Shown: positions 1-8,480, counted from the stretch's first letter. The stretch is DNA of 21,879 nt from Methanobrevibacter sp. (GCA_009784145.1 WRCI01000008.1:1-21879); one strand, 5' to 3'. Made by a program: numbers and translations. The notes: generated by a model not told the origin, from the letters alone.

Positions 1-115
1 ATTATAATATAAAAATTATATTAAAAATTATACTAAATATTATATTAAAAGTTATACTAAATATTATATTAAAAATTAATTTATATTAAAAATTAATTTA
101 TATTAAAAATTATAA
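1..115. repeat. AT-only tandem repeats upstream of ino1
   Basis: Almost pure A/T sequence. A 24-bp unit (starting TTATACTAAATATTATATTA) occurs twice, at 28-51 and 52-75 with one difference. It is followed by two copies of a 17-bp unit, ATTAATTTATATTAAAA, at 75-91 and 92-108. No coding potential is visible. It could be simple-sequence drift between genes. Any promoter for ino1 probably lies at 120-180, where several TTTATTAATAA-type TATA-like strings occur, but I cannot single one out. Confidence 0.7.
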
Positions 116-196
116 TATTCAACTAATTACTTAATGAATAATAAATTTATTAATAATTAAATTATACTAAAAACTAAATTACCAATTAAACTTTAT

Positions 197-202
197 AAGG
201 TG
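197..202 (+). promoter_or_regulatory. Shine-Dalgarno AAGGTG bearing on the ino1 start
   Basis: AAGGTG lies six bases before CTG at 209. The GTG at 200-202, which gives the longest open frame, is itself part of this SD-like string. The choice between the GTG at 200 and the CTG at 209 (protein then begins (M)NKIKIAIVG) depends on this site. Confidence 0.5.
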
Positions 203-1303
203 TTTAAGCTGAACAAAATAAAAATAGCTATAGTAGGAATGGGAAATTGTGCAAGTTCTCTTATTCAAGGAATTCATTACTATAAAGATAAATCTGAAAA
301 AGATGCAATTGGATTAATGCACTGGGATATTGGGGGTTATTTACCTTCTGATATCGAAATAGTAGCTGCCTATGATGTAGATAAAAGGAAAGTTGGAAAG
401 ACTATTGATGAAGCTATTTTTGCTAAACCAAATTGTACTACTGTATTTCAAAAAGATATTCCAAAAACTAATGTAAAAGTAGAAATGGGAAATGTTTTAG
501 ATGGTGTAGCTGACCATATGAAAAATTTTGAAGAAGATTATACTTTTTTAGTAGCTGATTTTGAAAGTGTAGATATTGTTAAATCATTAAAAGATTCTGG
601 TGCTGAAATACTTATAAATTATCTTCCAGTAGGTTCTGAAAAGGCTGCTAGGTTTTATGCTCAATGTGCATTAGATGCAGGAATTGCCTTTGTAAATTGT
701 ATGCCTGTTTTCATTGTAAGTGATGATGAATGGGAAGCTAAATTTAGAGAAAAAGGAATACCTATTGTTGGAGATGACATAAAAGCCCAAATTGGAGCTA
801 CTGTAACACACAGAACATTAGCTAATCTATTTAAAGAACGTGGAGTAAAGTTAGATCATACTTATCAGCTCAATACTGGGGGAAATACCGATTTTGTTAA
901 TATGCTTAGTAGAGAACGTCTTGATTCAAAAAAAGAATCGAAAACTGAAGCTGTTCAAGCTGTTTTAGCAGAAAGAATGGATTCTCAGGATATTCACATT
1001 GGTCCAAGTGATTATGTACCTTGGCAGAAGGATAATAAATTATGTTTCCTTAGAATGGAAGGAAAAACCTTTGGAGATGTTCCAATGAATATAGAACTTC
1101 GACTCAGTGTTGAAGATTCTCCAAATTCTGCAGGATGTGTAATTGATGCTATTAGATGTTGTAAATTAGCTATTGAAAGAAAAATTAGTGGAAAACTCAC
1201 TTCAATCTCTTCTTACACAATGAAACACCCTCCAAAACAATTTACTGATGACGAAGCTTATGTAAGGGTCAATGATTTTATTGAAGGAAAACTAGAAAGA
1301 TAA
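200..1303 (+). CDS. ino1: inositol-3-phosphate synthase (myo-inositol-1-phosphate synthase)
   Basis: Converts glucose 6-phosphate to 1L-myo-inositol 3-phosphate, an NAD-dependent cytosolic step. In Methanobacteriales the product is known to feed archaetidylinositol-type polar lipids. Family signatures are visible: the N-terminal nucleotide-binding motif GMGNCASSLIQGIHYY (about residues 13-28), NYLPVGSEKAARFYAQCA mid-protein, DDIKAQIGATVTHRTLANL, the NTGGNTDFVNM active-site region, and SPNSAGCVIDAIRC near the C-terminus. At 367 residues it matches the compact archaeal/actinobacterial form and not the roughly 500-residue eukaryotic form. The coordinates use GTG at 200; CTG at 209, six bases behind AAGGTG, would give 364 residues and the N-terminus MNKIKIAIVG expected for the fold. 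The gene is followed by a T-rich, terminator-like spacer and appears monocistronic. Confidence 0.93.
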   Translation: MFKLNKIKIAIVGMGNCASSLIQGIHYYKDKSEKDAIGLMHWDIGGYLPSDIEIVAAYDVDKRKVGKTIDEAIFAKPNCTTVFQKDIPKTNVKVEMGNVLDGVADHMKNFEEDYTFLVADFESVDIVKSLKDSGAEILINYLPVGSEKAARFYAQCALDAGIAFVNCMPVFIVSDDEWEAKFREKGIPIVGDDIKAQIGATVTHRTLANLFKERGVKLDHTYQLNTGGNTDFVNMLSRERLDSKKESKTEAVQAVLAERMDSQDIHIGPSDYVPWQKDNKLCFLRMEGKTFGDVPMNIELRLSVEDSPNSAGCVIDAIRCCKLAIERKISGKLTSISSYTMKHPPKQFTDDEAYVRVNDFIEGKLER

Positions 1304-1854
1304 TTTTTGTTTTTTATTTAGAAAAATAATGTAATTGTTTTGTTTTATTTAGCTTTGTTTTTAGCTTTGTTTTTAGCTTTGTTTTATTTTGTATTATTTT
1401 AGTTTTTCATTTTGCTTTGTTTTTAGTTTTTTATTTTCTATTATTTTATTTTTCCATTTTCCTTTTCGCTTTGTTTTGTTTTATTTCATTTTTATAATTT
1501 CAATATATTTTTATATATTTTAATATATTTTTACATAATATTAATATATATTTATATATTTTTTATATATTTTTATAAAAGTTTATACAATTTTTATATA
1601 ATTTTTATATAATTTTTATATATTTTTTTATAAAAATGAAAAATATAAAAAATATAAAATAACTTAAGTACTAAAATCTGTAAAAAATAGATAACTATTA
1701 TTAATACTATCAACAAATAAACCATAGTATAATGAAGGATGTAGTAAAAATATGATTTCTTGAAAATTTTTTTTGGTTTTCATGTTTATCTATTAAAATG
1801 TCCTATTTGTAATTTCATTTTAATAAAATTCTGATTGAAAAGGAAGTAAATAAT
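1304..1854. other. 550-bp T-rich intergenic region between ino1 and pycB
   Basis: No gene is seen. The first 180 bases on the plus strand are strongly T-rich, consistent with archaeal oligo-T termination of ino1, and contain a 12-bp tandem repeat (separate entry). From 1500 to 1640 the sequence is alternating AT with TATATTTTTATA strings. The pycB promoter should lie around 1690-1830, but no TATA element stands out. Confidence 0.6.
1351..1386. repeat. 12-bp tandem repeat AGCTTTGTTTTT x3
   Basis: AGCTTTGTTTTT occurs at 1351-1362 and 1363-1374, and AGCTTTGTTTTA at 1375-1386. Degenerate relatives (GCTTTGTTTT) recur near 1414 and 1468. They lie in the T-rich 3' region of ino1 and may act as, or derive from, a multi-T-tract terminator. 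Confidence 0.7.
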
Positions 1855-3573
1855 ATGAAAAATGTAAAAATAGTAGAAACAGCTCTTCGAGATGCTCACC
1901 AGTCCCTTTTAGCTACTAGAATGAGAACTAGGGATATGGTTCCAATTGCAGAAGAACTTGATAAAGTTGGTTATTTCTCACTTGAAGCATGGGGTGGAGC
2001 TACTTTTGACACTTGTATCCGTTTTTTGAATGAAGACCCATGGGAACGTCTTAGGTCTCTAAAAGAAAAGATTACCAAAACTCCTATTCAAATGTTAATT
2101 AGGGGACAAAATTTAGTAGGTTATAAACATTATCCTGATGATATTGTAGAAAAATTTGTAGAAAAGGCCTATTCAAATGGTGTGGATGTGTTCCGTGTTT
2201 TTGATGCTCTTAACGATGTAAGAAATATGGAAACTACTATTAAAACAGCTAAAAAGCAAGGTGCTCATGTTCAAGGAACTATAAGTTATACTACTAGTCC
2301 AGTACATACAATGGATGATTACGTAGCTCTTGCAAAAGATTTAGAAGCTCTTGATTGTGATACTATAGCTATAAAGGATATGGCAGGACTTATATCTCCA
2401 AAAGATGTTTATGAATTAGTTACAAAGTTGAAAGAAGAAACTGATTTACTTGTAAATCTTCATTGTCATTGTACTAGTGGAATGACTCCAATTAGTTATT
2501 ATGTAGCTTGTGAAGCAGGTGTTGATATTATAGACACAGCTATTTCACCATTATCTTGGGGATCTTCTCAACCTCCAACTGAAAGTATTGTTGCAGCACT
2601 TCAAGGCACAGAATTTGATACAAAACTGGATTTAGCACGATTGAATAATATTAAAAAATATTTTGAAGGTATAAAAGAAAAATATGCTTCACTTCTTGAT
2701 CCAATAGCTGAAACAATTGATACTGATGTATTAATTTATCAACTTCCTGGAGGAATGCTTTCTAACTTAGTTTCACAGCTAAAAGAACAAAATGCTCTTG
2801 ATAGATATCAAGATGTTCTTGAAGAAATGCCAAGAGTAAGAAAAGATTTAGGATATCCTCCTTTAGTTACTCCAACTAGTCAAATTGTCGGTATTCAGGC
2901 AGTTATGAATGTTCTTGGAGGAAAAAGATATAAGCTTGTATCTAATGAAGTTAAAGAATATATGAGAGGTAATTATGGTAAACCTCCAGCCCCAGTTAAT
3001 CCAGAAGTTTCAAAGAAAATTATTGGAGATGAAAAACCAATTACTCATCGCCCAGCAGATGATCTTGAGCCAGCATATGAAAAATATGAAAAAGAAGGTC
3101 GAAGCGAAGGTTTAATTGAAAAAGATGAAGATGTTCTCACATTAGCTATTTACCCACAAGTTGCTAAAAAATTCCTAAAAGGAGATGCAGAAGAAGAAAC
3201 TTTAGAACCTCCTAAGATGGAAATTGAACAACCAGAAGTTGCCATTCCAACAGATTATAGTGTTGAAGTTGATGGTGATGTTTTTGATGTTAGAATAGTT
3301 CCAACTGGAGTTATGGAAATTAGTCCTGTAGATATTACTAAAGATGTTCCAACCCAAGTTGAAGGAGCTGTTAATTCTACAATGCAAGGAATGGTTGTAA
3401 ATATAAAAGTAAATATTGGAGATAAGGTTAATAAAGGTGACATTGTAGCTGTTATTGAAGCTATGAAAATGGAAAATGATATCCATGCAGAAGAAGATGG
3501 TGTTGTCAAGGAAATATTCGCTGCTGAAGGTGACGCTGTCAATGCTGGAGACCCATTGATGGTTATTAATTAA
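1855..3573 (+). CDS. pycB: pyruvate carboxylase subunit B (biotin-carrying carboxyltransferase)
   Basis: The carboxyltransferase and biotin-carrier subunit of the archaeal two-subunit pyruvate carboxylase, which makes oxaloacetate for the incomplete reductive TCA pathway of methanogens. The N-terminus has the TIM-barrel signature: ETALRDAHQSLLATRMRT near residues 8-25 and AWGGATFDTCIRFLNEDPWE around 45-65. LHCHCTSGMT carries metal-binding histidines. The C-terminus is a biotinyl domain with EAMKMEN, whose biotin-accepting lysine is residue 538. The length (572) is typical of PycB and of the oxaloacetate decarboxylase alpha subunit. Without neighbouring membrane decarboxylase subunits, and in this lineage, PycB is the better call. 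The start ATG follows AAAAGGAAGT. The partner pycA and biotin ligase are not in the window. A T-rich tract follows the stop. Confidence 0.93.
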   Translation: MKNVKIVETALRDAHQSLLATRMRTRDMVPIAEELDKVGYFSLEAWGGATFDTCIRFLNEDPWERLRSLKEKITKTPIQMLIRGQNLVGYKHYPDDIVEKFVEKAYSNGVDVFRVFDALNDVRNMETTIKTAKKQGAHVQGTISYTTSPVHTMDDYVALAKDLEALDCDTIAIKDMAGLISPKDVYELVTKLKEETDLLVNLHCHCTSGMTPISYYVACEAGVDIIDTAISPLSWGSSQPPTESIVAALQGTEFDTKLDLARLNNIKKYFEGIKEKYASLLDPIAETIDTDVLIYQLPGGMLSNLVSQLKEQNALDRYQDVLEEMPRVRKDLGYPPLVTPTSQIVGIQAVMNVLGGKRYKLVSNEVKEYMRGNYGKPPAPVNPEVSKKIIGDEKPITHRPADDLEPAYEKYEKEGRSEGLIEKDEDVLTLAIYPQVAKKFLKGDAEEETLEPPKMEIEQPEVAIPTDYSVEVDGDVFDVRIVPTGVMEISPVDITKDVPTQVEGAVNSTMQGMVVNIKVNIGDKVNKGDIVAVIEAMKMENDIHAEEDGVVKEIFAAEGDAVNAGDPLMVIN

Positions 3574-3710
3574 TTTAATTAATTTCCATTTTTATTTTTC
3601 TTTTTTATTTTATAATATTTTTTTATTTTACTTTATCTATTTATTTACTTTACTTTATCTATTTATTTAGTTTATTTATATTTCATCTATTTATTATGTT
3701 CAATTTTTAA
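3574..3710 (+). terminator. T-rich termination region behind pycB
   Basis: A long pyrimidine-rich stretch with repeated TTTATTTACTTTACTTTATC-type strings directly after the pycB stop. Archaeal RNA polymerase commonly terminates on such T tracts without a hairpin. The internal near-repeat (ACTTTATCTATTTATTTA, twice) is a small tandem duplication. Confidence 0.45.
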
Positions 3711-3726
3711 ATTAGAGTTGTTTAAA

Positions 3727-5307
3727 ATGGAAAAACCACTGAAAATTAAAATTTTTGTTTCTGCATTACCTGATAATGAGAGGGAAGCAAAATCTCTTTT
3801 AAAAATCATGGATGATTTTAATAATTCAAGAAATGGCTTTAAAAATCCTAACGAAGTAGAATTATTGTTATATGGAAATAACTATATTTTTTCATTATTA
3901 GATGAGCAGAATAAATATCTTAAATCAAGTGATATTCCTCATTCAGTAGATAATTTTCCTATGGATTATAATCATGAAGAAGATATTTTTGTTGGTTTAG
4001 TTTGGAATTCTATAGAAAATACTAATTTCATTGATATAAACTTGAAAAATGATTTGTGTAATGCTTATAAAATATTGGATGTTATGGGAGGTAGTTTATA
4101 TTCCTTATTTTATTTTTCTTTTAGAGAAGCAAGTTTATTTGACAAAATAAATGTAAAAGAAATTAAAAAAGCAGATAAACTTAAAAAATACTTAAAAGAT
4201 AAAGTTTTTCATGAAACTTATGATAGTGTAGAAGAATTTGAATATAAATTTAGAATAGACATAGCTACTGTTGTTGGACAGATTGCTGGAGAATTTGATA
4301 ATAATAACTATGGCAATGATGTAAACAAAAAGTCTAACATTTCAAATAATAAAAATTCAGATTCCCAACCAAAAACTTTTGCTGATTTAGCTTTAAATAT
4401 GTATAAATCTGCCCATAATCTTCCTGAGGATATTTCCGATGAAGAGTTATCAAAACATATGGATGAACATTTGAATTTTGATGATGATTTTAATAATGGT
4501 GGGGTGCTAGAATTAGATCAAAATTCATTTGATGCAATAAGAGAAGATATAATTTCTAGCTCTATTGAACTAACTGAATTTGAAAATAAATATGAGTTTT
4601 TAGAAAACAATAAATTATTTAATCAATATGATTATAATATGGCTGTTTGCCATGAAAATTATAAAATTATTAAACAATTAATTAGCAATTCAAATGATAA
4701 AAATACTGGGATTAATAATGCTAGTGAACTTAATAATGTAATTTTAGAACTTAAAGAAAGATTAAAGTTCACAATAGCTAATAATTTTATTTTCACATTA
4801 ATTTGTTTTTTCAACAATTTAGAATATGATGCTAAGGATTTTGCACGATATTTAACTGATTTGTATGAAGATGATAAAGATTTTAGTGTTTTTCTTAAAA
4901 ATGATTCTAATATAAATGAATTAATCACAGAATATGGAGAATATCTAGAAAATTGGGATTTGGAATATAATGATTTTAAAGTTGTGGTTTTAAAAAAACT
5001 TGATTTTCATTTAAATTTAATTTCTTTATTTGATTATTTTTTATATGAAGAAAACTATGATAAAAATGAAGAAGATGAAACTGATGTTTATAATTTAATA
5101 CAATTATTACTATATCTTAATTTCCAAATAGACAAAGCTTTAGATAACTTGGACTTTTTAGCATATAAAAACAATGAACTATCTGGAATAGATAATGAAG
5201 ATATAATCAATCAATATAATAAATTAAGAAAGTTTATAAATAAATGGATAAGGAACATAAAAATAGTAGAAAAAGGAATAAAAACTCTCCTTGAAGAGAT
5301 TAATTGA
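3727..5307 (+). CDS. unrecognised acidic protein with DUF4062-like N-terminal domain
   Basis: 526 residues from ATG 3727; an in-frame TTG at 3718 is less likely. The first 190 or so residues follow the layout of DUF4062-type domains: an opening strand KIKIFVSALPDNEREAKSLL, a central strand DIFVGLVWNSI, an aromatic strand LYSLFYFSF, then LKKYLKDKVFHETYDSVEEF ending in a helix. Such domains often sit at the N-terminus of signalling or defence proteins. The remainder is rich in Asn, Asp and Glu and is predicted to be helical, with low-complexity stretches around residues 200-270, and resembles nothing I know. No signal peptide or membrane segment is seen. The gene is convergent with the 5565-7025 gene, with repeat copy A between them. 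The domain call is tentative; a sensor or effector role is only a guess. Confidence 0.5.
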   Translation: MEKPLKIKIFVSALPDNEREAKSLLKIMDDFNNSRNGFKNPNEVELLLYGNNYIFSLLDEQNKYLKSSDIPHSVDNFPMDYNHEEDIFVGLVWNSIENTNFIDINLKNDLCNAYKILDVMGGSLYSLFYFSFREASLFDKINVKEIKKADKLKKYLKDKVFHETYDSVEEFEYKFRIDIATVVGQIAGEFDNNNYGNDVNKKSNISNNKNSDSQPKTFADLALNMYKSAHNLPEDISDEELSKHMDEHLNFDDDFNNGGVLELDQNSFDAIREDIISSSIELTEFENKYEFLENNKLFNQYDYNMAVCHENYKIIKQLISNSNDKNTGINNASELNNVILELKERLKFTIANNFIFTLICFFNNLEYDAKDFARYLTDLYEDDKDFSVFLKNDSNINELITEYGEYLENWDLEYNDFKVVVLKKLDFHLNLISLFDYFLYEENYDKNEEDETDVYNLIQLLLYLNFQIDKALDNLDFLAYKNNELSGIDNEDIINQYNKLRKFINKWIRNIKIVEKGIKTLLEEIN

Positions 5308-5453
5308 TTTTATTATTGTCCGTAGAATTACTAATATTTTTTATTATTTTTAAAGAAATATAAAATAATCTAAAAATCAATTTAACAATATAGTTGTGAT
5401 ATAATGTTAACTCTTGTTTCATATAATATTTCAAAAAAGAAAGATACAAATAA

Positions 5454-5491
5454 GTTGCACTTTACTTATAGGTAAACTAAAAGATTGCTAC
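5454..5491 (-). repeat. dispersed cassette-boundary repeat, copy A (38 bp)
   Basis: On the minus strand it reads GTAGCAATCTTTTAGTTTAC, then CTATAA, then GTAAAGTGCAAC. It is identical over 38 bp to copy C (19598-19635), which has the opposite orientation. Flanking sequence is unrelated on both sides. The last codons of the frameshifted tail of the 5565-7025 gene run into it, with TAG at 5488-5490. Confidence 0.93.
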
Positions 5492-5583
5492 CCTATAAAA
5501 TCTGCATTGTTAAAGTCAATTTTTAAAGCCTTATCACAAACATAAATAGTTTTCTTATCCTTATTCAAACCACTGAGTAAAAT
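5488..5583 (-). pseudogene. out-of-frame C-terminal continuation of the 5565-7025 gene
   Basis: In the minus-strand frame shifted from the annotated stop, 31 protein-like codons remain open, including LNKDKKTIYVCDKALKIDF. They end with TAG inside repeat copy A. Adding one T to the T4 run near 5580 (ATATTTTAC) would join this segment to the protein ending YFGKIF. This points to a recent one-base deletion or a sequence error, so the intact protein would be about 27 residues longer. Confidence 0.5.
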
Positions 5584-7025
5584 ATCTTGCCAAAGTAAAT
5601 CATGTCTTCATCAGAAGGAGGGCCGTTTTTTATGTATTCTTTCAAACCATTAGAATTAAAATCTTGACCTATATCCAATGGAATAACATTTCCATTATTA
5701 AGAATAATATCTTTAAAGTTTTCATTATATTCTTTAATTTCTATTCTTTCAACATAAAATACTTGTTCGTTCTTGGATATTCTTAATGATTCTCCTGAAG
5801 GTATTATTTCGAGAGCTTTTTCTTTGACTTTTTTATTCACAACTTTGGTCGTACTTATTTCTTTTTCAACTGTTTCGGTCTTTTTTCCACTCGTTAAAGC
5901 CATGCCTGCTAAACCTATAGCCATTGTAGCTCCCATACGAGTTAAATTCCCATATTCATCTTTAACTACTTCATGTTGGACTGTTTGAGTAGTTGGAACA
6001 ACTTTCTGTTCTGTTTTTTCAGCATAAAGAGTTATACCCTTTTTCATGAAGTCATATAAATCTTTACTTATTGAGGATGCTCCTTTTGATAAGCGTTCTT
6101 TATTTATATTGTAGATTTCTTCTATCTTTTCTTTACTTCCACCACTTTTCCAAAAATTAATAATTGATTCTTTTATTTCATTTTTTTGGTCATGTGTTAA
6201 ATTTAATTCAGTTAATTTTCCATCAATTTCTCTATTTTCTTCTCCAACTAATTCATGTACAAATTGTTTGATTTTTATCTCTTCTACGGCTTCATCATAA
6301 CTTTTTTGTAGCATGTCAGTATAATTATCATGTGCTGCCCAAGTTTTTAAAGCTAAAGATTCCAAATTATAATCATTTTCATTTTTTTTCCAAGTTTTCA
6401 AAACTTTAGATCTCACTTCATTAGCATATCTTTTTTCTAACCCTAAAGTAGCTAATTTTCCACCTATTGTATTTTCAGGGTCTTTTCCCAATAATTTGTA
6501 TACTAGTTTTTTAGATTTTATTTTATAAGGATATACAATTTCATCATAAGCATATTGTATTTCCTCACAAGTACCTTTATTCTTTAAAACTTTCTTAATT
6601 TTATTTCTAACATCATGAAAACTTATATATTCATTTTTATTTAATCCTTGACTGTTTTGAACTGTACCCTGATAAAAACAAGCCCAATTATAATCTACAC
6701 GACATCTACTAGCTAAATTATATAAGTTAGAACCTCCAAGAAGAAAATTGTGAATTCCAACTAATCTATCTGCTAATTCTTCTGCACCTTCTCTATCTTT
6801 ATAACGTTTTTTAATTTTAGATAATTTTCTATCATAGACTCGTTGAATTTTTTCACATGAAGCACCATTTTTCCAAGCCTTTTTCACAGTTTTTTGAAGT
6901 TTATCTTTATCATTAGTTTCTATATCTAAGTTAGATACAGCAATGTTCCATACAAATCCAGACCCTACTAATTTATCTACTAATTCCTTTTCAGGAGTTT
7001 TTGGTTCATTGCCAAATAATCCCAT
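5565..7025 (-). CDS. unrecognised protein with four internal helical repeats
   Basis: 486 residues from ATG 7025, chosen because AAGGTGAT lies just upstream; a GTG at 7034 gives three more residues. The first 310 residues contain four degenerate repeats. Each opens with a (D/Y/H)(K/R/E)L(V/L)G motif and carries a later W/L-K-x-x-(G/N) helix: AWKNGASCEKIQRVYD, VLKNKGTCEEIQYAYDEIV, TWKKNENDYN and FWKSGGSKEKIEEIYN. A glycine-rich hydrophobic stretch (MGATMAIGLAGMAL, about residues 364-377) could be one membrane-associated helix. A C-terminal domain after residue 405 looks beta-rich. No signal peptide. The 3' end is frameshifted (see 5488-5583). It follows an ORF and an M48 peptidase on the same strand, so it may be co-transcribed with them. 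Function unknown. Confidence 0.7.
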   Translation of the reverse strand: MGLFGNEPKTPEKELVDKLVGSGFVWNIAVSNLDIETNDKDKLQKTVKKAWKNGASCEKIQRVYDRKLSKIKKRYKDREGAEELADRLVGIHNFLLGGSNLYNLASRCRVDYNWACFYQGTVQNSQGLNKNEYISFHDVRNKIKKVLKNKGTCEEIQYAYDEIVYPYKIKSKKLVYKLLGKDPENTIGGKLATLGLEKRYANEVRSKVLKTWKKNENDYNLESLALKTWAAHDNYTDMLQKSYDEAVEEIKIKQFVHELVGEENREIDGKLTELNLTHDQKNEIKESIINFWKSGGSKEKIEEIYNINKERLSKGASSISKDLYDFMKKGITLYAEKTEQKVVPTTQTVQHEVVKDEYGNLTRMGATMAIGLAGMALTSGKKTETVEKEISTTKVVNKKVKEKALEIIPSGESLRISKNEQVFYVERIEIKEYNENFKDIILNNGNVIPLDIGQDFNSNGLKEYIKNGPPSDEDMIYFGKIFYSVV

Positions 7026-7094
7026 AATTATCACCTTAAAGTAATCTTTTTGATTAATTTCTTACTCTAGAAAATAATATATATGCAATATATT

Positions 7095-7391
7095 TTAAAA
7101 TAATCCACTAAATAAACCGTCTTTTCTTATTTTTTTAGCTGCCTTAGAGTTAGGAGCATATTTCACTATTTCTTCATCAGATAATATCCCAGGTTTTGGC
7201 TCAATAATTGTTTCTCCTCTCCAATTAACATTGAATTCATGGTTTGGCAAATCAATGACAGTCTGTCCCAAAAAATTCTTTTTTGTTGGAGGATTTATTA
7301 GTCTTTCAATTTCTCGTTCTTTAAGAGATTCGGCTTTTCCAATTTGTTTTTCTTTAGAGTCTTCTTCAATTCCAACATTTGTATTACTTAC
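7095..7391 (-). pseudogene. protein-like open frame without a start codon, directly after the M48 gene
   Basis: About 98 sense codons on the minus strand look clearly coding, with charged helical N-terminal text (EEDSKEKQIGKAESLKEREI) followed by GQTVIDLPNHEFNVNW and ending KDGLFSGLF. The frame opens only at the overlapping stop of the M48 gene and has no ATG, GTG or TTG before a TTG about 40 codons in. The junction contains TAAGTAAGTAA. Removing 8 bp (two GTAA units) would fuse this frame to the M48 zinc ribbon as CSKCGNNTNVGIEEDSKEKQ. It is therefore probably the severed C-terminus of the peptidase, or a gene that lost its start. Function unknown. Confidence 0.55.
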
Positions 7392-8428
7392 TTATTTCCA
7401 CACTTTGAACAAAAACTACTGCCAGTAGATAGTGGATTACCACAGTTTGAGCAAAAATTATCCTCTTTAACTTCAAGAACACTTTCAACAACATTTTTGT
7501 TGGTTATCGCTTCTGCTCCTTCAGATTTATTTTGGTTAAAAATATTAAAATCATTAAAGCTTTCAAGTAAATTACTCTTATTTTTTTCTTTATTTTCATC
7601 TTTTAGAGCTTTTTGTTTTGATTTTTCGGACAAAACAGGAGTATATTGATAATCTTTTTGATTAGGTATTTCCAAAACTAATTTCTTCATTGCATCAATT
7701 CGTTTATTATCTGATGGATGAGTTTCAAAAAAATCAAAGTTATTTGAACTATGTTCACTCATTCTTTGCCAGAATGCAGGTACTTTATTAATATCATAGT
7801 CTGCCCAATGAATTATCATCATTCCTAATTTATCTGCTTCAATTTCATGACCTCTGCCCCAGGGTTTTATTAAAAAATATTCAGAACCATAATCAGCTAC
7901 AGTTGTAGCACCTCTTACAACATCAGCTACCTCACCATGACCTAGCAAACTAAGACCAATACTGCCCAACCTTGCTGCTGTGGTCGCCACATTTTTAGCA
8001 TTATTTGTACTTACTTTAGTTCTCCCATGGTCTAATAATGCATGAGCCATTTCATGCCCTAAAAGAAATGCTAATGATTCTTCATCAGCAGTAACTGGTA
8101 AAATTCCTGAATAAACCATTATTTTACCACCAGGCATACATGTGGCATTTTTTGCATCATTTGCAACTAAATGAAATTCCCAATCATAGTAATTTTCAGT
8201 GTAATCACTTCTTCCAATTTCTAATAAATGCCTTTCAACTGCATCAATTAACTTTAAAGAAACATCAGCCACTAACTTACCATCAGGTGAACCATCTAAT
8301 AATTGACTTTGATTAATCATGCTATTATATTCAGCATAACATTCATCTAAAAACTTATCATCATTTACAATATTAAAATGCTTTTTTCCAGTAAACGGAT
8401 TAATATTACTTCTATCATTTTTTTTCAT
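7388..8428 (-). CDS. soluble M48-family zinc metallopeptidase with C-terminal zinc ribbon
   Basis: 346 residues. The gluzincin motif HEMAHALLDH supplies His125, Glu126 and His129. The third zinc ligand is in HEIEADKLGM (Glu195). HPSDNKRIDAMKKL at about 257-270 is the usual distal M48 motif. There is no signal peptide and no obvious transmembrane helix, unlike classical HtpX/Ste24, so it is closer to the BepA/Oma1-type catalytic core acting on soluble or peripheral substrates. A linker rich in Lys and Glu leads to a C-terminal treble of CxxC motifs (CSNCGNPLSTGSSFCSKCG), a double-psi zinc ribbon of the kind used for recruitment. The start ATG follows AGGGGGT. The stop lies in a TAAG tandem repeat, and a further open frame follows (7095-7391). 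It is likely co-transcribed with the repeat protein downstream. Confidence 0.85.
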   Translation of the reverse strand: MKKNDRSNINPFTGKKHFNIVNDDKFLDECYAEYNSMINQSQLLDGSPDGKLVADVSLKLIDAVERHLLEIGRSDYTENYYDWEFHLVANDAKNATCMPGGKIMVYSGILPVTADEESLAFLLGHEMAHALLDHGRTKVSTNNAKNVATTAARLGSIGLSLLGHGEVADVVRGATTVADYGSEYFLIKPWGRGHEIEADKLGMMIIHWADYDINKVPAFWQRMSEHSSNNFDFFETHPSDNKRIDAMKKLVLEIPNQKDYQYTPVLSEKSKQKALKDENKEKNKSNLLESFNDFNIFNQNKSEGAEAITNKNVVESVLEVKEDNFCSNCGNPLSTGSSFCSKCGNK

Positions 8429-8480
8429 TTTATAAACCCCCTATATTTAATATTAAAATTATACTCTAAATTTCCAACAT

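Noticed and set aside
1..199. Replication origin, suggested by AT-only repeats
   Set aside because: No paired ORB-like GC-containing motifs and no orc1/cdc6 gene nearby; it is simple AT tandem duplication.
3202..3542. Minus-strand open frames inside the pycB biotinyl domain region
   Set aside because: They are shadows of a well-supported gene, with low-complexity translations and no start signals.
5454..5491. Plain transcription terminator hairpin
   Set aside because: There is no T tail, identity extends over the whole 36-38 bp including unpaired bases, and copies occur in front of genes as well as behind them.
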